Assembly: GCA_018065025.1 (NCBI GenBank)
Contig: JAGHUB010000425.1
Location: 1 to 12,412, forward strand
DNA from: Candidatus Equihabitans merdae
Lineage (GTDB): Bacteria > Bacillota > Clostridia > Lachnospirales > Lachnospiraceae
DNA: 12,412 nucleotides
Direction: 5' to 3'
Below the pieces are notes generated by a model. It ran no database searches. It was not told where the DNA came from and saw nothing but the letters and a program-made list of their open reading frames with translations. A program made the translations under genes and the position numbers. Shown piece after piece: positions 7,169 to 12,412 of this stretch (its first letter is position 1; each line of letters opens with the position of its first letter).

Positions 7169-8717
7169 TTAAACCCATCTTCTCTTCGTTGAAGATGCGA
7201 GCATCCATCAACTTGAGGTTATCGCTGACCTTGCAGTCGAAAGCGATGTGTGCCAGAACGTCTTTTTCCAGATCGATGCCGGGAGCGATTTCTGTCAGCT
7301 CCAGACCATTTTCTGTCATCTCCAGAACGCAGCGTTCTGTGATGTACATGACCTTCTGACCAAGCTTCTTGGCTCTGTCACCGGAGAAGGTTACGTGCTG
7401 TACGGTATCAACGAACTTGCTGATAGAACCTTCATTGTCGATGACCAACTTGCCGTCTTCGCCGTGAACCTTCAGGCCCTTAGCGGTAAATGTGCCGCAG
7501 AAGACAACCTTTCTGGCGTTCTGTGTGATGTTGATGAAACCACCACAACCGGCGATACGGGGACCGAACTTGGAGACGTTGATGTTACCGTCTTTATCAC
7601 ATTCGGCCAGACCCAGGTAAGCGATATCCAGGCCGCCGCCATCGTAGAAGTCAAACATAGCTGCCTGGTCTACGATGCAGTCAGGATTAACAGAGGAACC
7701 AAAATCCTGACCTGACATGGGAACGCCACCGATAACACCGGCTTCAACGGTCAGTGTCATGGTAGAACCGATACCTTCTTCATTGGCTACTGCAGCAACA
7801 AGTTCCGGCATGCCGATACCAAGGTTAACGACGGCATCCTTCTTAAGTTCCATAGCGCAGCGACGAGTGATCATCTTACGTACGCTCATTTCGGGCGGAA
7901 CTTCTGCGGCCAGAACAGCCTTAACTTCACCGTTGAAGCTGGGGTTGTACTGTGTGCCGTTGGTCTGCATGTGATGCTTCATGTCTGAAACCGGAACAAC
8001 AACATCTACCAGGATACCCGGTACACGTACCAGTCTGGGATCCAGTGTGTCAGCCTTAACAACCTTCTCTACCTGTGCGATAACGATACCGCCATTGCAC
8101 TTTGTGGCTTCAGCGATGGCCAGAACACCCAGGTTGCAGCATTCTTCTTCCATGCTGATGTTGCCGTTTTCATCGGCATATGTGCCGCGGATGAAAGCAT
8201 AATCAAACTTTTCCTGATCATACTGCAGATATTCTTCACCACCGATTTCGATAAGGTGAACGATATCTTTCTTAGTCACTTCATTGATCTTACCGCCATC
8301 CAGACGAGGATCGACGAATGTCTGAAGACCAACACGGGAAATAGTGGGACGACCGGCAGCGATATCGCGATACATCTGAGCCATAGTACCCTGGGGCAGA
8401 TTGTAAGCTTCCAGCTTGTTTTCCATAGCCAGCTTCTGCAGACGGGGTGCCTGATTCCAATGACCGGCGATAACTCTTGAAAGAAGTCCTTCTTCGCCAA
8501 GGTGGTTCAGACCACGTGTAGCTTCGTTACCGTCACCCTGACCGGCTGAATAGACCAGTGTCAGATTTTTGGGCTCTCCGCTCTCCAGATATCTGTTCTG
8601 AAGTTCAAGGAGCAGCTCTTCGGCGATAGCGTCACCAACGAAGCCTTCGTTACATAAAACCTTGCCTGATTCGATAAGTTTAACAGCTTCTTTAGCTGTC
8701 ATGATCTTTACGCTCAT
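7161..8717 (-). CDS. Pct/YdiF-type CoA-transferase, proposed 4-hydroxybutyrate CoA-transferase
   Basis: First gene of the operon. The 518 residues hold both halves of a family I CoA-transferase in one chain, as in propionate CoA-transferase (Pct) and acetate CoA-transferase YdiF. The alpha-like half has NEGFVGDAIAEELL (23-36), GNEATRGLNHLGEEGLLSRVI (63-83) and EAYNLPQGTMAQ (103-114). The beta-like half has VVNLGIGMPELVA (296-308) and VEAGVIGGVPMSGQDFG (324-340). E325 matches the catalytic glutamate that forms the glutamyl-CoA thioester (E324 in Clostridium propionicum Pct). GGAGG lies 5 nt before the ATG, and a strong promoter is directly upstream. In known 4-aminobutyrate/4-hydroxybutyrate clusters this step is done by the shorter AbfT/Cat2-type enzyme. 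I infer that this transferase moves CoA from butyryl-CoA or acetyl-CoA to 4-hydroxybutyrate. The family is secure; the substrate is not. Confidence 0.88.
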   Translation of the reverse strand: MSVKIMTAKEAVKLIESGKVLCNEGFVGDAIAEELLLELQNRYLESGEPKNLTLVYSAGQGDGNEATRGLNHLGEEGLLSRVIAGHWNQAPRLQKLAMENKLEAYNLPQGTMAQMYRDIAAGRPTISRVGLQTFVDPRLDGGKINEVTKKDIVHLIEIGGEEYLQYDQEKFDYAFIRGTYADENGNISMEEECCNLGVLAIAEATKCNGGIVIAQVEKVVKADTLDPRLVRVPGILVDVVVPVSDMKHHMQTNGTQYNPSFNGEVKAVLAAEVPPEMSVRKMITRRCAMELKKDAVVNLGIGMPELVAAVANEEGIGSTMTLTVEAGVIGGVPMSGQDFGSSVNPDCIVDQAAMFDFYDGGGLDIAYLGLAECDKDGNINVSKFGPRIAGCGGFINITQNARKVVFCGTFTAKGLKVHGEDGKLVIDNEGSISKFVDTVQHVTFSGDRAKKLGQKVMYITERCVLEMTENGLELTEIAPGIDLEKDVLAHIAFDCKVSDNLKLMDARIFNEEKMGLTL

Positions 8718-8722
8718 AGGTT

Positions 8723-8727
8723 CCTCC
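8723..8727 (-). promoter_or_regulatory. Ribosome binding site of the CoA-transferase gene
   Basis: GGAGG on the minus strand, 5 nt before the ATG at 8715-8717. The leader from the predicted start site is only about 30 nt, too short for a riboswitch. Confidence 0.75.
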
Positions 8728-8757
8728 AGTAAAAATACTTCTATTACGACATGACAT

Positions 8758-8786
8758 ATTATATGAGTTTGTTAAAAAGTAGTCAA
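8758..8786 (-). promoter_or_regulatory. Sigma-A promoter of the butyrate operon
   Basis: On the minus strand, TTGACT (8781-8786) and a perfect TATAAT (8758-8763) are separated by exactly 17 nt. Transcription would start near 8751, about 33 nt before the first ATG. The near-consensus boxes imply strong basal activity, so control is likely by repression or by the upstream elements. Confidence 0.88.
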
Positions 8787-8788
8787 TC

Positions 8789-8804
8789 AAATAATCGATT
8801 ATTT
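8789..8804. promoter_or_regulatory. 16-bp palindrome abutting the -35 box
   Basis: AAATAATCGATTATTT is a perfect palindrome starting 2 bp upstream of the -35 box, centred near -46 from the predicted start. The position suits a regulator touching RNA polymerase. Being AT-rich, it could also act as an UP-like element. No regulator gene is in the window. Confidence 0.5.
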
Positions 8805-8837
8805 ATGTATTAATTCTGATACAATCTTTCGCCAAAA

Positions 8838-8968
8838 TTGCGTGTTTTTTACACATTTCTTGCGTGCAAAATCACACGCAAGATAATGGCTGATTTTCTT
8901 TGTTTTTCCTTGATAAATATGTCAATGTTGACATATTTTTTCACGCAATTTGCGTGCTTTTCTGCGTG
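8838..8968. repeat. Array of six TTGCGTG-type heptamers
   Basis: Five exact copies of TTGCGTG or its complement CACGCAA: 8838-8844 (+), 8860-8866 (+), 8875-8881 (-), 8942-8948 (-) and 8950-8956 (+). A sixth, CTGCGTG, is at 8962-8968. Copies two and three form an inverted repeat with 8-bp arms (8859-8866 and 8875-8882). Copies four and five form a 15-bp palindrome (8942-8956). GC-rich words stand out in an AT-rich background, which suggests protein binding sites. They lie about 90 to 215 bp upstream of the predicted start site. Confidence 0.65.
8915..8938. promoter_or_regulatory. 24-bp perfect dyad, probable operator
   Basis: Arms AAATATGTCAA (8915-8925) and TTGACATATTT (8928-8938) are perfectly complementary around a central TG. 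The length and symmetry suit a dimeric regulator. The TTGACA half could resemble a -35 box, but no -10 box lies at the right distance on either strand. Confidence 0.55.
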
Positions 8969-8980
8969 CATATTTTTCTT

Positions 8981-9046
8981 AAAAATGCTGTTGAGACTGC
9001 TCTTTTCCTCCTCAAAAAGTATGTTTTAAGAGCATTTTTCTCAGTC
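8981..9046. repeat. Mutually exclusive inverted repeats
   Basis: AAAAATGCT (8981-8989) pairs perfectly with AGCATTTTT (9031-9039). A second pair, TGCTCTT (8998-9004) and AAGAGCA (9028-9034), shares 9031-9034, so only one can form. On the plus strand the second stem is followed by TTTTT, as in a terminator. No transcript across it is evident. Confidence 0.35.
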
Positions 9047-9158
9047 ATATATCACAAAATGCGAATATCGAACTTGTGCATCTTTTGATGTCACTAAAAC
9101 GCCATAGCTGCCCTATCACAGAGCCGGATATGGAACGAAGCATCCTGAGCCATAAACA

Positions 9159-9196
9159 AAGAGCCTGTCTTTCTATTCTCAGAAAAACAGACTCTT
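9159..9196 (-). terminator. Rho-independent terminator after yhbY
   Basis: Arms 9159-9174 and 9181-9196 with a 6-nt loop. Two mismatches read as C/A on the plus strand become G-U pairs in the minus-strand RNA, giving an unbroken 16-bp stem, followed by a U-rich tail. It lies 12 nt beyond the yhbY stop codon and insulates the butyrate operon control region. Confidence 0.85.
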
Positions 9197-9208
9197 CTAC
9201 TATTGCAA

Positions 9209-9520
9209 TTATTTTTTTGTGACCGGCAGCTGGATACGCTTTTCCTTGGGCTTATCCTTAGCTTCGCGGTAGAGAACGATCTTCTTGCCGATGACCTGAA
9301 CTACTTCAGAACGGGTCATGACAGCCAGGGCGTCAGCGATTTCCCTGGGATCGTCCATGCAGTTCTGAAGGACGCCAATCTTGACCAGCTCTCTTGCTGT
9401 CAGGGCTTCGTCAACGTTAGCAGCATTTTCATCAGTGAGGGAAGCCTTACCAAGATTGATGATGGGCTTCTCTTTCATAGCCAGACTTTTTAAATAAGCT
9501 CTCTGTTTACTTGTCAGCAT
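9209..9520 (-). CDS. yhbY: YhbY-family RNA-binding protein (CRM domain)
   Basis: The 103 residues make a complete single CRM (CRS1-YhbY) domain. It starts MLTSKQRAYLKSLA and has the loop INLGKASLTDE (20-30), corresponding to the family's GKxGxT RNA-binding loop, then ALTARELVKIGVL and the late MTRSEVVQVIGKKIVLYRE. Bacterial YhbY proteins associate with pre-50S ribosomal particles and are thought to help ribosome assembly. AGGA lies 8 nt before the ATG. The gene overlaps the end of the lysA-like gene by 14 bp (9507-9520), indicating translational coupling, and is last in its operon, directly before the terminator. Confidence 0.92.
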   Translation of the reverse strand: MLTSKQRAYLKSLAMKEKPIINLGKASLTDENAANVDEALTARELVKIGVLQNCMDDPREIADALAVMTRSEVVQVIGKKIVLYREAKDKPKEKRIQLPVTKK

Positions 9521-10796
9521 TCGGGATTCCTTTCACGATTTCTTCGTAGACAGGCATGTTGTCAAATGTTGCGAAATAATCTGTTGTTTTTTCGGCACGG
9601 CGGATGACTTCCCATGTGCCGTCTTCATGAAGCAGAACTTCAGCGGAACGAAGCTTACCGTTGTAGTTGTAACCCATGGAGAAGCCGTGGGCACCTGTGT
9701 CATGGATGTAAAGGATATCACCCATGTCAATCTTGGGAAGCTTGCGGTCTACAGCGAACTTGTCGCAGTTTTCGCAAAGTGAACCGGTGACATCATAAGT
9801 TTCAGTTGCCGGAGCATCTTCCTTACCCATAACGGTGATGTGGTGATAAGCACCATAGATAGCCGGGCGCATCAGGTTGGCAGCGCAGGCATCTACACCG
9901 ATGTATTCCTTCATGATGTGCTTCTCATGAATAGCTGTTGTGATCAGAGCACCATAAGGGCCTGTCATGAAACGACCCATCTCTGTGTACAGAGCGATGT
10001 CGCCCATACCGGCGGGAACAAGGATCTCTTCGAAAGCCTTTCTGACACCTTCACCGATGATGGCGATGTCATTGGCTTTGTCTTCCGGTTTGTAGGGGAT
10101 ACCAACACCACCGGACAGGTTGATGAAGGTGATGTGGCAGCCTGTTTCCTTCTGAACGCGAACAGCCAGTTCGAACAGGGTGCGGGCCAGTTCCGGATAA
10201 TAATCGTTGGTCAGTGTATTACTTACCAGGAAGGAATGGATACCGAAGTTTTCGACACCCTTGCTCTTCATGATGGTGAAAGCTTCCTTCAGCTGCTCTT
10301 CTGTCATACCATATTTGGAATCGCCGGGGTTATCCATGATACCATTGCTAAGCTGATAGATACCGCCGGGATTGAAACGGCAGCTCATGGTCTTGGGGAA
10401 CTGACCGACAGCGTCTTCGAAACATTTGACCATGGTCAGGTCATCCAGGTTAACAATGGCGCCCAGTTCATTGGCGTAAACATATTCGTAGGGATCGGTA
10501 TCATTTGAGGAGAACATGATCATGTCGCCTGTGTTGCCGATGGCTCTGGAAAGGATCAGCTCTGTCAGTGAAGAGCAGTCACTGCCAACACCATACTCTT
10601 TAAGGATGGACATGAGAACCGGGTTGGGTTCAGCCTTAACAGCGAAGTATTCACGATAACCTTTATTCCAGGAAAATGCCTTTTTAACAGCAGCGGCGTT
10701 CTCACGGATACCCTTTTCATCATAAAGATGGAAAGGGGTAGGGACCTCTTTGATGATCTCCTGAAGTTTTTCTTTTGTAACAAATGTTTTTTTCAT
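9507..10796 (-). CDS. LysA-like PLP decarboxylase (diaminopimelate decarboxylase family)
   Basis: A fold-type III PLP enzyme, annotated by family as meso-diaminopimelate decarboxylase (lysine biosynthesis). The 429 residues contain the Schiff-base lysine K54 (YFAVKAEPNP), the phosphate loop LSGGVGI (227-233), the region VDACAANLMRPAIYGAYHH (301-319) and SLCENCDKFAVDRKLP (339-354), whose C341 matches the active-site cysteine of the CESxD motif. Two usual motifs differ: HxHxGS reads HSFLVS (187-192), with Phe at the His that stacks on PLP, and EPGR reads EMGR (272-275). I recall a clostridial subgroup with the same changes, so function may be shifted or merely adapted. The frame stays open to 10874, but the ATG at 10796 is preferred: it has AGAGGG 7 nt upstream, while the longer form would overlap the rhomboid gene. 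No other lysine genes are nearby. Confidence 0.85.
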   Translation of the reverse strand: MKKTFVTKEKLQEIIKEVPTPFHLYDEKGIRENAAAVKKAFSWNKGYREYFAVKAEPNPVLMSILKEYGVGSDCSSLTELILSRAIGNTGDMIMFSSNDTDPYEYVYANELGAIVNLDDLTMVKCFEDAVGQFPKTMSCRFNPGGIYQLSNGIMDNPGDSKYGMTEEQLKEAFTIMKSKGVENFGIHSFLVSNTLTNDYYPELARTLFELAVRVQKETGCHITFINLSGGVGIPYKPEDKANDIAIIGEGVRKAFEEILVPAGMGDIALYTEMGRFMTGPYGALITTAIHEKHIMKEYIGVDACAANLMRPAIYGAYHHITVMGKEDAPATETYDVTGSLCENCDKFAVDRKLPKIDMGDILYIHDTGAHGFSMGYNYNGKLRSAEVLLHEDGTWEVIRRAEKTTDYFATFDNMPVYEEIVKGIPNADK

Positions 10797-10803
10797 AATA
10801 GTG

Positions 10804-10809
10804 CCCTCT
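10804..10809 (-). promoter_or_regulatory. Ribosome binding site fixing the lysA-like start
   Basis: AGAGGG on the minus strand, 7 nt before the ATG at 10794-10796, in the 17-nt gap after the rhomboid-fold gene. It favours the 429-residue form over the 455-residue extension. Confidence 0.65.
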
Positions 10810-10813
10810 GAAA

Positions 10814-11746
10814 CTATTGCTTGTGAATATGTGTATAAAGGTGCTCGCTGCAATATTCGCAGGCACCTTGACATTTACTGCAGAAACGGAAGTCCATATC
10901 AGGATCCGTCAGATCGGTCTTGCCGCAGATGACACAGCTGTGTCTGGGCTGAATCTTGATTCTGCCCTCACTGCTGACGACCTTGCTGCCATTTCCATTA
11001 TTCTGAGCTGCTGCTCTTCCACGCTGCATGGCCTGCTGAAAATCTCTCCGACGCTTGATCTCTGAAGGAGATATCCTTCTGATATTGGCTGTCAACAGCA
11101 GGAATATGAAGAAGTTCAGAATAGATGCCAGCATGGCTACGATATAAACGATGGCAAAAATATTACCCTGAATAGCAATGGAAATATACTGAACCAGGTC
11201 AATGCCCATCAGTACCAGATAAACAATGCCAAGCCACTTTACCTTAATGGGAATGATAAAGTAGAGATTGACTCGTACATCCGGAAATGTTGCGGCAAAT
11301 CCAAGGAAGATGGATGTGCAGATGTAGTAAGTGCTAAAAGGTGAATAGCCATTACCAAACACAATGCTGGTCCCCAGGACAGCTGAGAAGATACCATAGC
11401 AGGCGAAAGCTGCGATCAAAGTGATCAGCATACCGCCGATGAGGTAGAGGTTATAACGGAATAAGCCCCAGGCCTGCTCCAGGATACGTCCGATGGATAA
11501 GTAGAAAAACAGCATAATAGCTGTGAAAATATTCAAACTGGTAGGGGGAATGACGATCCATGTCAATAAGCGCCAGACCTGACCATGCAGGATATAATAG
11601 GGTTCCAAGGTCATGAATGCGGCGACGGATGGATTGATCATCTCCAGAATATAGCCGATCACATAACAGACAATCAGCAATAATGTCAGATGGGGAATAG
11701 CGAAACGTCCCAGTGTTTTTTCAAGTTTTTGATAGAATTTTCCCAT
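10814..11746 (-). CDS. Rhomboid-fold membrane protein with C-terminal zinc-binding tail
   Basis: A 310-residue integral membrane protein. Hydrophobic segments lie at about 17-36, 62-88, 98-124, 138-153, 172-192 and 195-220. HGQVWRLLTW (54-63) matches the WR motif of the rhomboid L1 loop. I find no GxSG serine motif and no matching late His in a membrane helix, so it is probably not a protease, like derlins and other rhomboid pseudoproteases. After a basic, Gln/Ala-rich linker (about 230-265) comes a cytosolic tail with C271, C274, C289, C292, C296, C299, H302, H306 and H308, arranged as CxxC pairs like a zinc ribbon. The start has AGGAGA just upstream and a consensus promoter at 11774-11802. 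It leads the operon with the lysA-like gene and yhbY. Function is unknown. Confidence 0.75.
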   Translation of the reverse strand: MGKFYQKLEKTLGRFAIPHLTLLLIVCYVIGYILEMINPSVAAFMTLEPYYILHGQVWRLLTWIVIPPTSLNIFTAIMLFFYLSIGRILEQAWGLFRYNLYLIGGMLITLIAAFACYGIFSAVLGTSIVFGNGYSPFSTYYICTSIFLGFAATFPDVRVNLYFIIPIKVKWLGIVYLVLMGIDLVQYISIAIQGNIFAIVYIVAMLASILNFFIFLLLTANIRRISPSEIKRRRDFQQAMQRGRAAAQNNGNGSKVVSSEGRIKIQPRHSCVICGKTDLTDPDMDFRFCSKCQGACEYCSEHLYTHIHKQ

Positions 11747-11773
11747 AGCCTCTCCTAAAAAAAATCAAACTCA

Positions 11774-11802
11774 ATTATAAGAAATGACTCTTTTGGTGTC
11801 AA
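11774..11802 (-). promoter_or_regulatory. Consensus promoter of the rhomboid-lysA-yhbY operon
   Basis: On the minus strand, TTGACA (11797-11802) and TATAAT (11774-11779) are separated by exactly 17 nt, a perfect sigma-A match. Transcription would start near 11767, about 20 nt before the rhomboid ATG. Confidence 0.9.
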
Positions 11803-11824
11803 ATCAAAAAAGTCCTGTTATAAT
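11796..11824 (+). promoter_or_regulatory. Likely promoter of aroC, overlapping the divergent promoter
   Basis: A perfect TATAAT at 11819-11824 lies 17 nt after GTGTCA (11796-11801; 4 of 6 matches to TTGACA). The weaker -35 box occupies the same bases as the -35 box of the leftward promoter. The -10 box sits inside a 13-bp palindrome, TGTTATAATAACA (11816-11828). Confidence 0.65.
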
Positions 11825-11851
11825 AACAAGTCGTATAAATGTTTAGAAAAT

Positions 11852-11856
11852 GGAGG
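11852..11856 (+). promoter_or_regulatory. Ribosome binding site fixing the aroC start
   Basis: GGAGG, 11 nt before the ATG at 11868. An earlier in-frame ATG at 11850 overlaps this site and has no ribosome binding site of its own, so the later start is preferred. Confidence 0.7.
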
Positions 11857-11867
11857 AAATACGAAAA

Positions 11868-12412
11868 ATGGCAGGTTCTTCTTTTGGCCAATTATTTCGC
11901 ATTACTACTTTCGGTGAATCTCACGGCACTGCTATCGGCGTTGTGGTTGATGGTTGTCCCGCCGGTATGCCCTTAAGTGAAAGTGATATTCAGCCTATGC
12001 TGGACCGTCGTAAAGGCGGTGTTCAGGCTTACACCACAAAGAGAAAAGAATCCGATACCGTTCAGATCCTGTCCGGTGTCTTTGAAGGTAAAACAACAGG
12101 TACTCCCATCGCTTTGGTTCTCTTCAATGAAGACCACAGAAGCCGTGACTACGGCAACATCATGAACGTCTTCCGTCCCGGTCATGCCGATCTGACTTTC
12201 GAAGAGAAATATGGTATCCGAGATTACAGAGGCGGTGGCCGCTCTTCCGGTCGTGAAACAGCCTGTCGTGTAGCAGCCGGTGCTGTCGCTATGAAGATGC
12301 TGGAATCTCTTGGCATCAAGATCTCAAGCCGTATCTTATCTATCGGCGGCCTTCCTTACGAAGAATCTGAAGACATCCTTCGCCAGGCAGCCGAGTCTAT
12401 GGACTCCCTTGG
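11868..12412 (+). CDS. aroC: Chorismate synthase, 5' part only
   Basis: Last enzyme of the shikimate pathway: converts 5-enolpyruvylshikimate 3-phosphate to chorismate using reduced FMN. The 181 complete codons in the window begin [20 protein letters not shown], with signature 1 ([20 protein letters not shown], residues 16-35). Later come [36 protein letters not shown] and signature 2 ([16 protein letters not shown]). The order and spacing match bacterial AroC, and about half of a typical protein of roughly 360 residues is present. The gene is on the opposite strand from everything else in the window and diverges from the rhomboid operon. No other aromatic-pathway gene is visible; any would lie to the right. 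Confidence 0.97.
   Translation, partial: MAGSSFGQLFRITTFGESHGTAIGVVVDGCPAGMPLSESDIQPMLDRRKGGVQAYTTKRKESDTVQILSGVFEGKTTGTPIALVLFNEDHRSRDYGNIMNVFRPGHADLTFEEKYGIRDYRGGGRSSGRETACRVAAGAVAMKMLESLGIKISSRILSIGGLPYEESEDILRQAAESMDSL

Larger units (their letters stand above)
8718..9158. other. Non-coding control region upstream of the butyrate operon
   Basis: About 440 bp without a credible gene. From the operon side it holds the ribosome binding site and promoter (8723-8786), a 16-bp palindrome (8789-8804), a TTGCGTG-type repeat array (8838-8968), a 24-bp dyad (8915-8938) and overlapping inverted repeats (8981-9046). Possible frames on the plus strand are short and Phe/Leu-rich from AT content and lack a ribosome binding site. 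In 9047-9158 I see only a weak hairpin (9075-9093) and nothing else. Confidence 0.7.

Noticed and set aside
8718..8757. A riboswitch in the leader of the butyrate operon.
   Set aside because: The predicted leader is only about 30 nt, too short for a known aptamer plus expression platform.
8838..8968. The TTGCGTG repeats as a CRISPR array or a replication origin.
   Set aside because: Units are only 7 bp, irregularly spaced and in both orientations; they do not resemble DnaA boxes, and no cas or replication genes are present.
9008..9014. A GAGGAGG-like sequence on the minus strand in the intergenic region, resembling a ribosome binding site.
   Set aside because: No ATG, GTG or TTG follows at a usable distance on that strand.
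8838..9088. Two overlapping 62-63 codon plus-strand frames in the control region.
   Set aside because: Phe/Leu-rich products of AT-rich DNA, no Shine-Dalgarno sequence, and they cover the repeat array and dyad.
10797..10874. A 26-codon N-terminal extension of the lysA-like gene.
   Set aside because: It overlaps the end of the rhomboid-fold gene, does not match the family, and the ATG at 10796 has its own ribosome binding site.
11850..11867. An upstream in-frame ATG for aroC (six extra residues).
   Set aside because: It overlaps the GGAGG that serves the ATG at 11868 and has no ribosome binding site of its own.

Overview
The window reads as a chromosomal segment of an anaerobic, butyrate-forming member of the Bacillota (Clostridia or Erysipelotrichia-like). 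Evidence: a 4-hydroxybutyrate-to-butyrate gene set, an electron-bifurcating-type EtfAB with butyryl-CoA dehydrogenase, strong AGGAGG-type ribosome binding sites and sigma-A consensus promoters. I cannot name a genus from sequence alone. No mobile elements, tRNA/rRNA genes or CRISPR arrays are visible.

Layout. (1) Positions 1-218, minus: the first 72 codons of a LOG/TIGR00730-family protein, cut by the window edge. (2) A hairpin terminator at 252-285 closes the large operon. (3) Positions 327-8717, all minus: an eight-gene operon. In transcription order it is a Pct/YdiF-type CoA-transferase, butyryl-CoA dehydrogenase (bcd), etfB, etfA, 4-hydroxybutyryl-CoA dehydratase (abfD), a 97-residue cysteine-rich protein, a crotonase (crt) and 4-hydroxybutyrate dehydrogenase. 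A strong promoter lies at 8758-8786. (4) Positions 8718-9158: a non-coding, AT-rich control region with several perfect dyads and six copies of a TTGCGTG-type heptamer. (5) A terminator at 9159-9196, then a second minus-strand operon (9209-11746): rhomboid-fold membrane protein, lysA-like decarboxylase and yhbY. (6) A compact divergent promoter region at 11747-11867, then chorismate synthase (aroC) on the plus strand, running off the right edge.

How the genes work together. Succinate semialdehyde (made elsewhere) is reduced to 4-hydroxybutyrate by the Fe-ADH-family dehydrogenase. The CoA-transferase activates it to 4-hydroxybutyryl-CoA. AbfD dehydrates and isomerises this to crotonyl-CoA through a radical [4Fe-4S]/FAD mechanism. 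Bcd-EtfAB then reduces crotonyl-CoA to butyryl-CoA, probably bifurcating electrons from NADH to ferredoxin. The same transferase could release butyrate by passing CoA to the next 4-hydroxybutyrate, making the cycle self-contained.

Less usual points: a Pct-type transferase where an AbfT/Cat2-type is usual; a crotonase without thiolase or 3-hydroxybutyryl-CoA dehydrogenase; a conserved-looking cysteine-rich small protein translationally coupled to abfD; the dyad-rich control region; a rhomboid-fold protein apparently lacking the catalytic serine and carrying a zinc-binding tail; and a LysA-like enzyme in which the His that stacks on PLP aligns with Phe.
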